This document shows, piece after piece, positions 45,639 through 54,778 of a stretch of 64,000 bases of DNA. The stretch is taken from positions 6,312,794-6,376,793 of the forward strand of contig AP018280.1 of NCBI GenBank assembly GCA_004296455.1, given 5' to 3'. This DNA comes from Calothrix sp. NIES-4101. GTDB taxonomy: Bacteria > Cyanobacteriota > Cyanobacteriia > Cyanobacteriales > Nostocaceae. The first letter of the stretch is position 1, and every line of letters begins with the position of its first letter. Below the pieces are notes generated by a model, which saw only the letters and a list, made by a program, of their open reading frames with translations, was not told the origin of the DNA and searched no databases. Position numbers and translations under genes: made by a program.

Positions 45639-48317
45639 GTGAATTATCCTGCCCCTTCTCCTGACCCTAACGTCATATTTCCGTTTGAACTCGACACATT
45701 CCAACACCAAGCGATCGCATCTCTCAATGGCGGACGTTCAGTAGTCGTTTGTGCCCCTACAGGTTCCGGTAAAACCTTAATTGGCGAATATGCAATCTAT
45801 CGCGCCCTAGCCAGAGGCAAGCGAGTATTCTACACCACACCACTCAAAGCTCTCTCCAACCAAAAATTGCGTGATTTCCGTGAGACTTTTGGTTATGAAC
45901 AAGTTGGACTATTAACGGGTGACGCTTCAATTAACCGTGATGCCCCAATCTTGGTGATGACTACGGAAATTTTCCGCAACATGCTCTACGGAACTCCCAT
46001 CGGTCAAATCGGCATTTCCTTAGTCAATGTCGATGCAGTGGTTCTGGACGAATGTCATTACATGAACGATCGCCAGCGCGGTACAGTGTGGGAAGAATCA
46101 ATTATTTACTGTCCTCGCGAAGTCCAACTCGTAGCCCTCTCGGCAACCGTTGATAACAGCGATCAACTCACGGACTGGCTCAACCAAGTTCATGGCCCCA
46201 CTGACCTAATTTACTCCGATTTTCGCCCGGTTCCGCTCGCATTTCACTTTGGTAACACCAAGGGTTTATTTCCCCTCCTCAACGAGAATAATACCAAAAT
46301 CAACTCCCGCCTACTGCAAAAACGCAAACGCAAGGGTGAGGGGGACAAAGGGAGAAATGGCAGACCGGAAGCACCTAGTATTCATAGCATTGTTAGTCAA
46401 CTCCAACAACGCGATATGTTGCCAGCGATCTATTTTATCTTCAGCCGTCGAGGTTGTGATAAAGCGGTGGCAGAGATGGGGGATGTTTGGCTAGTTAACC
46501 CTGACGAAGCTTACCAATTGCGGGTACAAATCGATGACTATTTGACTCGTAACCCCGAAGCTGGGCGTTCTGGACAAATTGCACCTTTATATCGTGGTAT
46601 CGCCGCACACCATGCGGGAATTCTGCCAGCTTGGAAGGTTTTGGTAGAAGAGTTATTTCAACAAGGTTTAATTAAGGTTGTCTTCGCTACTGAAACCCTG
46701 GCAGCAGGTATCAATATGCCTGCGAGGACAACCGTCATCTCCAGTCTTTCCAAACGTACCGATAGCGGACATCGCTTGTTGAATGCATCGGAATTTCTGC
46801 AAATGGCGGGACGTGCCGGACGTAGGGGGATGGATAAGCAAGGATATGTGGTCACTTTGCAAACTCCCTTTGAAGGAGCCAAGGAAGCAGCTTATTTAGC
46901 AACATCAAAGGCTGACCCCTTAGTGAGCCAGTTTACGCCAAGTTATGGTATGGTTTTGAACCTGTTGCAAACCCACACTATCGACGAAGCCAAGGAACTG
47001 ATCGAACGCAGTTTTGGGCAATATTTGGCAAATTTTCACCTGCGTCCGCAATACGAATACATCGAAGAATTACAGAGAACCTTAGGCGATACTCAAGCCC
47101 AAATCGATTCCATTGACGAGCATGAAATCGAAGTCTACGAAAAATTGCGGCAACGATTAAAATCCGAGCGGCAGTTATTGAAAACCCTGCAAGAGCAATC
47201 CCAGTCAACCCGCCAGCAAGAATTGGGGATGATGATTGGTTTTGCAATCACTGGGACTTTACTGAGCCTAAAAGGCAAAAATATTACCGTACCTGCCCCC
47301 ATAACAGCAGTCTTAGTTGGGAAGTCACCCGGTTCTGGTTCCGCCCCCTATTTAGTTTGTTTGGGACAGGATAACCGTTGGTATGTGGCGACAACCGCAG
47401 ATGTTGTCGATTTGTACGGTGAGTTACCGCGCCTGGATTTATCGCCCAATTTACTCCCACCTACGGAAATGCCGATTAAACCCGGACAATCACGACGGGG
47501 GAATGAAGAAACCCAAGCGATCGCTTCGCAAATTCCCCAACCGGAAGTATCTACCTATCTCGCGCCGGAAGTTCGTGAACAATTAGCCCGTGTCACCGCC
47601 GTCCAAGCACAAATAGAAGCCCATCCCTTGCATCAAACTGGGAATGTTGCCGTCATCTTTAAGCGGAAAGCCCGTGTAGGTGAAATAGCCGCCGAACTCG
47701 CCGAACTAGAAGCTTATGTGGAGCAACAATCGCAACGCTATTGGGAGGAATTTGTAAATTTAATCGAGATTTTGCAGTATTTCCAATGTCTCGATAATCT
47801 TGTTCCTACCCAATTAGGGCAAATCGCTGCTGCAATTCGCGGTGAAAATGAATTATGGTTGGGTTTAGCCTTATCCAGTCGAGAATTAGATAATCTTGAC
47901 CCCCAACATTTAGCGGCAGTTGTGACTGCTTTGGTGATGGAAACACCCCGTCCCGATAGTTTTGTCAAGTTTGGTTTATCAAAAGAAGCCGATGATGCTT
48001 GGTCAAGACTGCGAAATATTCGACGTTCTTTGCTCAAAGTCCAGTATCGTCATGGTGTCGCCTTACCTGTGGGTTTGGAAAATCGCTACATTAATTTGAC
48101 AGCAATAGTGGAACATTGGGCATTAGGGGTAGAGTGGGCAGAATTGTGTGAAAACACTAGTTTAGATGAGGGTGATGTCGTGCGAATATTGCGTCGTACT
48201 TTAGATTTACTTTCGCAAATTCCCCATGTTCCCTATTTACCAGATGCTTTATATAGTAATGCCCGTCGAGCGATGCAATTAATTGATCGCTTTCCGGTTA
48301 ATGAAGTGGTTGAGTAA
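45639..48317 (+). CDS. Ski2-like DEAD/DEAH-box RNA helicase
   Basis: An 892-residue helicase. Walker A is APTGSGKT (39-46) and the DECH box is at 137-140. SAT motif III (LVALSATVDN) and QMAGRAGRRGMDKQGYV motif VI complete the Ski2/Mtr4-like set. A C-terminal helical domain (about 640-892) matches the DSHCT region of this group. It likely unwinds structured RNA during decay or processing. It starts at GTG with a weak ribosome-binding site. A loop at residues about 229-245 has a short purine-rich insertion (KGEGDKGRNGRP) resembling an intergenic repeat. A strong terminator follows. Confidence 0.93.
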   Translation: MNYPAPSPDPNVIFPFELDTFQHQAIASLNGGRSVVVCAPTGSGKTLIGEYAIYRALARGKRVFYTTPLKALSNQKLRDFRETFGYEQVGLLTGDASINRDAPILVMTTEIFRNMLYGTPIGQIGISLVNVDAVVLDECHYMNDRQRGTVWEESIIYCPREVQLVALSATVDNSDQLTDWLNQVHGPTDLIYSDFRPVPLAFHFGNTKGLFPLLNENNTKINSRLLQKRKRKGEGDKGRNGRPEAPSIHSIVSQLQQRDMLPAIYFIFSRRGCDKAVAEMGDVWLVNPDEAYQLRVQIDDYLTRNPEAGRSGQIAPLYRGIAAHHAGILPAWKVLVEELFQQGLIKVVFATETLAAGINMPARTTVISSLSKRTDSGHRLLNASEFLQMAGRAGRRGMDKQGYVVTLQTPFEGAKEAAYLATSKADPLVSQFTPSYGMVLNLLQTHTIDEAKELIERSFGQYLANFHLRPQYEYIEELQRTLGDTQAQIDSIDEHEIEVYEKLRQRLKSERQLLKTLQEQSQSTRQQELGMMIGFAITGTLLSLKGKNITVPAPITAVLVGKSPGSGSAPYLVCLGQDNRWYVATTADVVDLYGELPRLDLSPNLLPPTEMPIKPGQSRRGNEETQAIASQIPQPEVSTYLAPEVREQLARVTAVQAQIEAHPLHQTGNVAVIFKRKARVGEIAAELAELEAYVEQQSQRYWEEFVNLIEILQYFQCLDNLVPTQLGQIAAAIRGENELWLGLALSSRELDNLDPQHLAAVVTALVMETPRPDSFVKFGLSKEADDAWSRLRNIRRSLLKVQYRHGVALPVGLENRYINLTAIVEHWALGVEWAELCENTSLDEGDVVRILRRTLDLLSQIPHVPYLPDALYSNARRAMQLIDRFPVNEVVE

Positions 48318-48682
48318 TAGCCCTTTACATAACTGCCCTTCTTCCCTCTTTGAAATCAGTGTCACTTTATACGATTTTAAAAATGCATAGCTCATATACT
48401 CATTGATAGGTTCTACCTGGGAATTACTGAGAAGTGGCTGCGCCACTTCTTTTTTTGGAACTACGAAGACGAGAGTATATGCCCAGAGCAGAAATATTTT
48501 TGCCAGGGTATTGCTGAGTGCGATCGCTTAGAGTCATAATATTAAGTCTGCTGAATTAGTTATCATTATTTTTCTTGGTGTCGGTTTCGTCTTTGATTAT
48601 TTTGGCAAATGGCAGATAATGATTATAGAATCTAGCTTATTGATGGGTTTATAATCATGGAAATTAGATTTTTTATATCTTC
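48318..48682. other. Intergenic region with the helicase terminator
   Basis: About 365 bases, holding the terminator at 48431-48456 and a HIP1-like site (GCGATCGC) at about 48522. Nothing else recognised. Confidence 0.5.
48431..48456 (+). terminator. Rho-independent terminator of the helicase gene
   Basis: A perfect 8-bp stem GAAGTGGC/GCCACTTC with loop TGC is followed by seven T. It lies about 115 bases after the helicase stop. Confidence 0.85.
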
Positions 48683-49327
48683 TCAGAAATTAAAATTTTC
48701 TAAAAAAATAATTTCTGTTTGAATATTTTTGCGAGCCATTAATTCTAAATTATTAAACAATTCATCTGTGAAAAAAATACGACGCTGCAAAAAATTATCT
48801 AGTATTTTTCTCCTAGCAGCAATATATTCATCATCTGGAACCCATATATATTCTTGGCGAATCGCTTGACGATAATTAATATATTCTTCTGGACTACTTC
48901 CCAATATAGATAAATCAGCATCTAGTAATAAATAACTATCAAAATCATTGAGTTCTGCTTGATGATATTTAGTGTTTAAAATCAAACGACAAACATCATT
49001 TATAATTACATGGCAAATATTTAAAGATGTTAATAATTCACGCGCGTATTCAGCACTTTTTTCCTCATTATTTTTCGCTTGACTATCGTAAATAACATCA
49101 TGAAACCAAGCAGCTAATTGTACTGCGGGTGAGGAAATAATATTTTTTTGGAGTAATTGTATTTTATTTAAAACCTGTTCAATATGTTCAAGATTATGGT
49201 AGTAACGACCTGTACAAGAATAAATCTCCACAATCTCAGCAAATGTGTGTTGAATTCTGACTTCGTCACTTACCCTCACCGAATTTAACAATTGTTGCCA
49301 ATTGTTAAATAACTTATTAATATTCAT
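48683..49327 (-). CDS. HD superfamily metal-dependent phosphohydrolase (COG4339)
   Basis: A 214-residue protein with HD-domain residues H44-x3-H48 (RYYHNLEHI) and the H76-D77 pair (AAWFHDVIYD). The NNEEKSAEYA and LLLDADLSILGS motifs are characteristic of COG4339. These proteins are predicted phosphohydrolases of unknown substrate; a misleading older database label refers to a receptor subunit. It is clearly full length and converges on the helicase gene. Confidence 0.85.
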   Translation of the reverse strand: MNINKLFNNWQQLLNSVRVSDEVRIQHTFAEIVEIYSCTGRYYHNLEHIEQVLNKIQLLQKNIISSPAVQLAAWFHDVIYDSQAKNNEEKSAEYARELLTSLNICHVIINDVCRLILNTKYHQAELNDFDSYLLLDADLSILGSSPEEYINYRQAIRQEYIWVPDDEYIAARRKILDNFLQRRIFFTDELFNNLELMARKNIQTEIIFLENFNF

Positions 49328-49520
49328 ATGTAGATTTTGACAATTTAGATTTAATATCCCAAATTAATATCCCAAATATCCCATACCTTGACTTCACTGT
49401 GGAATCAGGGATATTCACCTGTATGCAGTCGCAAAAAAATTGCACAGAGTTCACAAAACTTGAAAAGCGATCGCCCCAATAAGCCAAAATTTTTATAGAT
49501 GAACAAATTAGGTCACGAAA

Positions 49521-50495
49521 ATGGATATCAAAAATGGCTTTGTCGGTACAGTCGGCAATACACCACTAATCCGACTCAACAGCTTTAGCCAAGAAACAGG
49601 CTGTAATATTTTGGCAAAAGCAGAATTTCTCAATCCTGGCGGTTCCGTTAAAGACCGAGCAGCACTTTATATTATCCAAGATGCTGAAGAAAAAGGTCTA
49701 CTCAAACCGGGTGGTACTGTCGTCGAAGGAACTGCTGGGAATACTGGTATTGGGTTGGCGCATATCTGTAACGCTAAAGGCTACAAATGCCTGATTATTA
49801 TTCCCGATACCCAATCTCAGGAAAAAATGGATGCGTTGCGGGCACTAGGCGCAGAGGTTCGTCCGGTTCCTGCGGTTCCCTACAAAGACCCAAATAATTA
49901 TGTCAAACTCTCAGGTCGAATTGCCTCGGAGATGGAAAATGCAATTTGGGCAAACCAATTTGATAATTTAGCGAACCGTCGTGCCCATTATGAAACTACA
50001 GGCAGAGAAATTTGGGAACAAACCGATGGAACAGTTGATGGTTGGGTAGCGGCAACGGGTACTGGTGGTACTTTTGCGGGTGTTTCCATGTTTTTGAAGG
50101 ATCAAAATCCCAATATTAAATGTGTTGTTGCTGACCCGATGGGGAGTGGATTGTATAGTTATATCAAAACTGGCGAAATCCACATGGAAGGAAGTTCCAT
50201 CACTGAAGGAATTGGTAATAGTCGAATCACTGCCAATATGGAAGGTGTACCCGCAGATGATGCAATTCAGATTCATGACCCAGAAGCAATACGAGTAGTT
50301 TACCAACTCTTGCGTCAAGAAGGCTTATTGATGGGTGGTTCGACGGGAATTAACGTTGCTGCTGCCGTTGCTTTAGCGAAACAAATGGGGCCAGGACATA
50401 CGATTGTCACCATTTTATGCGATAGTGGTTCACGCTATCAGTCGCGAATTTTTAACCCCGAATGGCTCACCTCAAAGGGACTTGCCCCCGATTGA
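49521..50495 (+). CDS. cysK: Cysteine synthase A
   Basis: A 324-residue PLP-dependent O-acetylserine sulfhydrylase, the last step of cysteine synthesis. The Schiff-base lysine is K44 in [10 protein letters not shown], and the substrate loop is GTAGNTGIG. The phosphate-binding [10 protein letters not shown] and the C-terminal [11 protein letters not shown] are present. The PFAM family also holds cystathionine beta-synthase, but no CBS domains are attached. Full length. A 2Fe-2S protein gene follows 180 bases later. Confidence 0.94.
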   Translation: MDIKNGFVGTVGNTPLIRLNSFSQETGCNILAKAEFLNPGGSVKDRAALYIIQDAEEKGLLKPGGTVVEGTAGNTGIGLAHICNAKGYKCLIIIPDTQSQEKMDALRALGAEVRPVPAVPYKDPNNYVKLSGRIASEMENAIWANQFDNLANRRAHYETTGREIWEQTDGTVDGWVAATGTGGTFAGVSMFLKDQNPNIKCVVADPMGSGLYSYIKTGEIHMEGSSITEGIGNSRITANMEGVPADDAIQIHDPEAIRVVYQLLRQEGLLMGGSTGINVAAAVALAKQMGPGHTIVTILCDSGSRYQSRIFNPEWLTSKGLAPD

Positions 50496-50677
50496 TAGGT
50501 ATGGAGAATGGGGAAGAAGAGACACTGAAGCAGATAATTTGTAATTTGAGATTAATTTACTCATGACTAATGCAGGTGTCACAATTAAATAAACCTACGT
50601 GATTAAATGCTGTGTCATTTCCGTAACTAGTCCTAAATACTTTTTCGTGTCTCCCCCTACCTCCCTATCTTCGTCCA

Positions 50678-50971
50678 ATGCCCAACTTGAAACAGGTGCT
50701 TGTGTGTCAAAATCGTACTTGTCGCAAACAAGGTGCCAAGTCTATATTAGAAGCCTTTATCGCCTTACCAGTTCCTGGGGTAACTGTAACAGCTAGCAGT
50801 TGCTTAGGGCAATGTGGTAATGGCCCGATGGTGTTGGTATTACCTGATATGGTGTGGTATTGTGGTGTCCGTAGCAATGAAGTGGCGTTAATTGTGGAAC
50901 AACACTTGATAGGTGACAAGAAAGTTACGCAAATGCTTGATAAACGCTTTCATCCGGAACAGAAAAAATAA
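50678..50971 (+). CDS. (2Fe-2S) ferredoxin domain-containing protein
   Basis: A 97-residue thioredoxin-like 2Fe-2S protein. The four cluster cysteines are C10 and C15 (C-x4-C) and C42 and C46 (CLGQC, C-x3-C), as in the NuoE-type ferredoxin fold. Its redox partner is not evident. It lies between cysK and a DUF5331 gene, all rightward. The start codon is preceded by a pyrimidine-rich repeat (CTCCCCCTACCTCCC). Confidence 0.9.
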   Translation: MPNLKQVLVCQNRTCRKQGAKSILEAFIALPVPGVTVTASSCLGQCGNGPMVLVLPDMVWYCGVRSNEVALIVEQHLIGDKKVTQMLDKRFHPEQKK

Positions 50972-51055
50972 GGAGTCAGAATATTCAGAATTCCGGATTC
51001 ATGTATTTTCGATTTTCGTCTTTTTCTCCTTTCCCTTTCCCTTATTCCCAGATAG

Positions 51056-51790
51056 ATGAACATTCAGGAGCTGCGTCAATCCTTAAAAATAGAGTGGCTG
51101 CGCTACTACAAAAATAATCGCCACTGGCTAGAAAAAATGGAAATCTGGGCGACTTTTGCAGAGGAACGTCGTCCGTTATCGAGTTTTGTTTTGGCGACTG
51201 TATCTGTCTTACAGCCAAATTTAACTGATATTTTACCATTGCTTGCAGAATTGAATAGTGACCCTGATGCAGTAGTTGCAGCTTTAGGTCTTAACTTTAA
51301 TCCCGATCGCTATTTACATTTGGTAGAATCTGAAGATTCTCATCTAGATTCCAGTTTGGATTCCAGTTTGGATTCCAGTTTAGAGTCTGATATAGATAGA
51401 GATATTAGCTACGATTTTGAACATCACCAAGCTATTCAAAATACTCCTATTGTTGGTAATACCAAAAGCTATCCCCAATTAGTGAACACAAAACCTCAAA
51501 TTCAAGTAGCTGTTGCCAAATCCTATCTAAATCGAGTCAAATCTCAGTCTACAGAATTGACAACATCCGTAATCCCAATGTCGAAAAATGGGATAAAATC
51601 GAATGCGATCGTTGCGGTTTCTACTACAGTTGCAGGTCAAGGTAATATTGTGAAAATCATCCATGACAAAGTCCCAGGTGAAATTAATCAGTCTCCTGTG
51701 TTGCACCCTCGCAATTTAGCTAACTGGATTGATGATTTTTGCCAAGGTCAAGGATGGGATAAAGATGAAGCAAACTTCATTCCCTTCTAA
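51056..51790 (+). CDS. DUF5331 domain-containing protein
   Basis: A 244-residue protein. The conserved N-terminal domain (about residues 1-88) runs MNIQELRQSLKIEWLRYYKN, RRPLSSFVLATVSVLQP and VVAALGLNFNPDRYLHL, matching DUF5331 of cyanobacteria. An acidic Ser-rich region with three 12-base tandem repeats encoding LDSS follows, then a low-complexity segment and a conserved C-terminal patch (NLANWIDDFCQGQGWDKDEA). Function is unknown. Confidence 0.85.
   Translation: MNIQELRQSLKIEWLRYYKNNRHWLEKMEIWATFAEERRPLSSFVLATVSVLQPNLTDILPLLAELNSDPDAVVAALGLNFNPDRYLHLVESEDSHLDSSLDSSLDSSLESDIDRDISYDFEHHQAIQNTPIVGNTKSYPQLVNTKPQIQVAVAKSYLNRVKSQSTELTTSVIPMSKNGIKSNAIVAVSTTVAGQGNIVKIIHDKVPGEINQSPVLHPRNLANWIDDFCQGQGWDKDEANFIPF
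51347..51382 (+). repeat. 12-bp tandem repeat within the DUF5331 gene
   Basis: GATTCCAGTTTG occurs twice and GATTCCAGTTTA once, in tandem and in frame, encoding three DSSL units. The number of copies may vary between strains. Confidence 0.9.
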
Positions 51791-51857
51791 ATATACCATT
51801 TTGAGATATTTTGCAAATATTTAAACGAAATATTTAAACCATCCTCAACTAGAATAT

Positions 51858-53039
51858 CTAGCCTTTAACACAGACAACTTGCTTCAATGTCGCCACGACT
51901 TCTACTAAATCAGCTTGGTTTTCCATCACTTGCTCAATCGGCTTATATGCACCGGGGATTTCATCCAAGACATCTTCGTCTTTGCGACATTCTACGCCTT
52001 CAGTTTGTTTAATTAAGTCATCCAGGGTATAGGTGTTTTTGGCTTTATTGCGCGACATTAATCTGCCAGCCCCGTGAGAACAGCTACAAAAACTATCAGC
52101 GCAACCTTTCCCTTTAACTATGTAAGATTTTGCACCCATAGAACCGGGAATAATACCGTAGTCTTCTGTCTCGGCACGAACTGCACCTTTGCGAGTTACA
52201 TATACTTCCTCACCAAAATGCACTTCTTTTTCAGCGTAATTGTGATGGCAATTAACTTCTAACAATGGTTTTGTCGCTTTTCCACCGGCAATGTGTTTTT
52301 CGACAATGCGCTTAAACCGTGCCATCATTACATCGCGGTTCATTTTTGCATAGTGTTGTGCCCACTGCAAATCATGCCAATAAGCTGCAAATTCAGGAGT
52401 ATTAGCGACAAAGTAAGCCAAATCTGGGTCAGGTAAATTGATCTCTGCCATTTTCGCCAGTTCTTTAGCAGTGCTGATATGTCGCTGGGCGAGAATATTA
52501 CCAATCCCTCGTGAGCCAGAATGTAACATCAACCACACTTGATTCTCTGTATCTACACACACTTCGATAAAATGATTGCCTCCACCTAGGGAACCCATCT
52601 GACGTAAGGCTTTATTTTCTAAATCTTGAACCCCAGGATGTAAATCTTTAAATTCCTGCCACTTTTGCCAGTTGGTTACTGTTTTTTCAACTTCTTGATT
52701 TTCATTGAAGCCTGTAGGAATTGCTGCTTCAATATCCAAGCGAATTTTTTTGAGTTTGCCTTCGAGTTTTTCGGCTGTAAATGGTGTTTTAATTGCAGAC
52801 ATTCCACAACCCAAATCAACACCCACAGCAGCAGGAATTACAGCTTCCTTCGTGGCAATTACTGAGCCAACTAACGCTCCTTTACCTAAATGAACATCTG
52901 GCATCAAGGCAACATGTTTAAACACGAAGGGCAATGAGGCGACATTTTTTGCCATCTTAGTTTCATCTTCTTTCAAGGGATGATTCGCCCAAGATAAAAC
53001 AGGTGCATCCGTGGCAATTTCTAATTTTTCGTAAGCCAT
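51858..53039 (-). CDS. rtcB: RNA-splicing ligase RtcB
   Basis: A 393-residue GTP-dependent RNA ligase that joins 2',3'-cyclic phosphate and 5'-OH ends. The Mn-binding residues fall in VGVDLGCGMSAI, GSLGGGNHFIEV and MLHSGSRGIGN. CSHGAGRLMSR contains the His that forms the guanylate adduct. Length is typical for the compact family. It serves RNA repair or tRNA processing. Full length with clear start at 53039. An insertion sequence lies directly upstream. Confidence 0.95.
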   Translation of the reverse strand: MAYEKLEIATDAPVLSWANHPLKEDETKMAKNVASLPFVFKHVALMPDVHLGKGALVGSVIATKEAVIPAAVGVDLGCGMSAIKTPFTAEKLEGKLKKIRLDIEAAIPTGFNENQEVEKTVTNWQKWQEFKDLHPGVQDLENKALRQMGSLGGGNHFIEVCVDTENQVWLMLHSGSRGIGNILAQRHISTAKELAKMAEINLPDPDLAYFVANTPEFAAYWHDLQWAQHYAKMNRDVMMARFKRIVEKHIAGGKATKPLLEVNCHHNYAEKEVHFGEEVYVTRKGAVRAETEDYGIIPGSMGAKSYIVKGKGCADSFCSCSHGAGRLMSRNKAKNTYTLDDLIKQTEGVECRKDEDVLDEIPGAYKPIEQVMENQADLVEVVATLKQVVCVKG

Positions 53040-53200
53040 AATTTAGGATTTTAGTTTTGAAATTTTAGTGAGTAAGTATAAATATATACAAAATATGTCA
53101 ATAGTGCTTTGCTAGTAAATTCAATAGAGTATGTAATCTTGAAAGTCAATTTCTAAAGTTTTACTTTTGATAACTGAATTCTGGATTCTAGACTCTGCTG

Positions 53201-54530
53201 TAAGAGAACTCCACAAAAAAAATGATCCTATGACGAGCCGGGTTTCGCAAAAATTTCAACAAACCATTTTTTGAGATGCGGAAGACGAAGGATTTGTTTT
53301 TCAACTTCTGCCATAGCCTCAGTTGTGAGTTTAACTCCTGTGGAGTAAACTTTTTTGATCAATGTCACAACCGGATTTTGGCCTTTAAAAGTAAGTGTTC
53401 TTGCAAAATACAGGACTGATTCAACGGTGTCGAGTAAACTACCATTCCAATGCTGTTCTAGCCAACCAAAACTACGTTCTACAGGATTATACTTACTATG
53501 GTAGGGGGGATAGTAAGCTAGCTGTAAATTCAGGTTTGATGATGAAGAAAAGTCTAATATTCGTTTCATAAACTGAGTACGACGAGAATGATTTTCTCGT
53601 CCGTTGTCTTGATTAATAACCAGTTTATTAATGTGATTAAATCGATGTTTTACTCTTTGCCACCAGTTTTCAATCAAATCAACAATACAATCAGCAGTCA
53701 ATTTTGAAGTTACAAAAAATAGGAATAATTCGTTGTACTGAGGTAAAAAAATTCCGTAAGGGGTAACAGTTATAGCCTCTGCAAAATCATGGTCCAATGA
53801 AATAGTTGGTATACGAGTTTTCCCCCCTCGGTCAAACTCACCAACTTTTACTGCCACCTTTGCATCAATTGATATACGTAAAGTATTGGGTTCATTATCT
53901 GCTTTAGTATTAATTTTTTCTAATTCTTGGAAAATTGCTTCTGTTTCTGGAATTTTCCTTATTGGCTTGGCTTTTATCACTCTTTTTAATGTGTAGCCTA
54001 ACTCGTTTAACCGCCTTCTGATTGTTTCGTTTGATGGTAATTCCCCATCCCTATAACCTTTTTGTTCAATTAGTTGCCGACGTACTTCCGATGAAGTCAT
54101 ACGAGTATACAAACGAGTACTTTTAAAACTCGGGTCAGTTTGGCTTTGTGGGTCTACTAATGATTTCATATCCTCTAGTAGATGAGGCAATTTTTCCTCA
54201 ATTCGTTTGCGACCACTATTGGCAAATGCATCAATGATTGGTTCACCACTCTCCAACTCTTTCATCCCTTTACGAATAGTGCGTCTATTCCACCCCAACT
54301 CTCTTTCTGCCAAAGTTTGTCCACCAATCCCAAAACCTTTGACAACTTCTGCCATAAATTGCCGCCGGTCGCTTGCCTTAAGCTTTTGCGCTGTTTTAAT
54401 GTACAGAGATTTGAGGCTCTTGCTTAGCTCAATCATGGATTTTGGAGACTTCATGCAGACTGTACACGTTTAATTACCCTTTTTCTATCATCCCTTATTA
54501 GTGGATCAATTATTCTGTGGAGACCTCTAA
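53201..54530. mobile_element. ISAzo13-type insertion sequence, complete, with 3-bp TAA target duplication
   Basis: The element spans 53204-54527 (1324 bp). Its ends are imperfect 25-bp inverted repeats (GAGAACTCCACA... at left; GAGGTCTCCACA... read inward from the right) with about 20 of 25 matches. TAA on both sides (53201-53203, 54528-54530) is the target duplication. A single intact transposase fills it. All parts are present, so it may be active. Confidence 0.85.
53228..54454 (-). CDS. ISAzo13-type DDE transposase
   Basis: A 408-residue transposase. The N-terminal helix-turn-helix region runs about 20-75 (ERELGWNRRTIRKGMKEL). The catalytic core has the first Asp in LRISIDAKVAV, the second in NQDNGREN and the Glu in KYNPVERSFG, the DDE set. 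The stop overlaps the left inverted repeat. It is full length and undisrupted. Confidence 0.9.
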   Translation of the reverse strand: MKSPKSMIELSKSLKSLYIKTAQKLKASDRRQFMAEVVKGFGIGGQTLAERELGWNRRTIRKGMKELESGEPIIDAFANSGRKRIEEKLPHLLEDMKSLVDPQSQTDPSFKSTRLYTRMTSSEVRRQLIEQKGYRDGELPSNETIRRRLNELGYTLKRVIKAKPIRKIPETEAIFQELEKINTKADNEPNTLRISIDAKVAVKVGEFDRGGKTRIPTISLDHDFAEAITVTPYGIFLPQYNELFLFFVTSKLTADCIVDLIENWWQRVKHRFNHINKLVINQDNGRENHSRRTQFMKRILDFSSSSNLNLQLAYYPPYHSKYNPVERSFGWLEQHWNGSLLDTVESVLYFARTLTFKGQNPVVTLIKKVYSTGVKLTTEAMAEVEKQILRLPHLKKWFVEIFAKPGSS

Positions 54531-54734
54531 CCATTCCAGTATAGACGACTTCAAAAAGCAGAGATAAGTATGGCGCTCTCTATCTGTCACACTGTCAAAG
54601 ACAAAAAACACCAGCAGTTGCACAATTACGGGATGATTTTTGAATTTACCTGCAAAATAATGACTTTGCCGCAGAGAGTATTCATCCTCTGATTCAGTCA
54701 CCCCTGAGGGAGATTTCTGGCTCGCGATCGCCAA
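54531..54734 (-). pseudogene. Possible reading frame split by the insertion sequence
   Basis: A minus-strand frame starts at TTG (54734) and runs into the right end of the insertion sequence. If the element and one TAA copy are removed, it continues across the junction for 14 more codons (QQSLESRIQLSKVKL) to a stop. Its N-terminal part is hydrophobic-charged (FAGKFKNHPVIVQLLVFFVF). I recognise no family, it starts with TTG directly after a stop, and it may be non-coding. Confidence 0.3.
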
Positions 54735-54778
54735 CTATGTGCTGTAACATAATCTGCAACTGCAAAATTGTAACTTCC

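Noticed and set aside
45540-45640. CRISPR array
   Set aside because: Only one repeat-like unit is present, with no spacers or cas genes in the window.
54510-54734. 74-codon frame treated as an intact gene
   Set aside because: Its last codons come from the insertion-sequence inverted repeat, so it cannot be an intact native gene; kept only as a possible disrupted frame.
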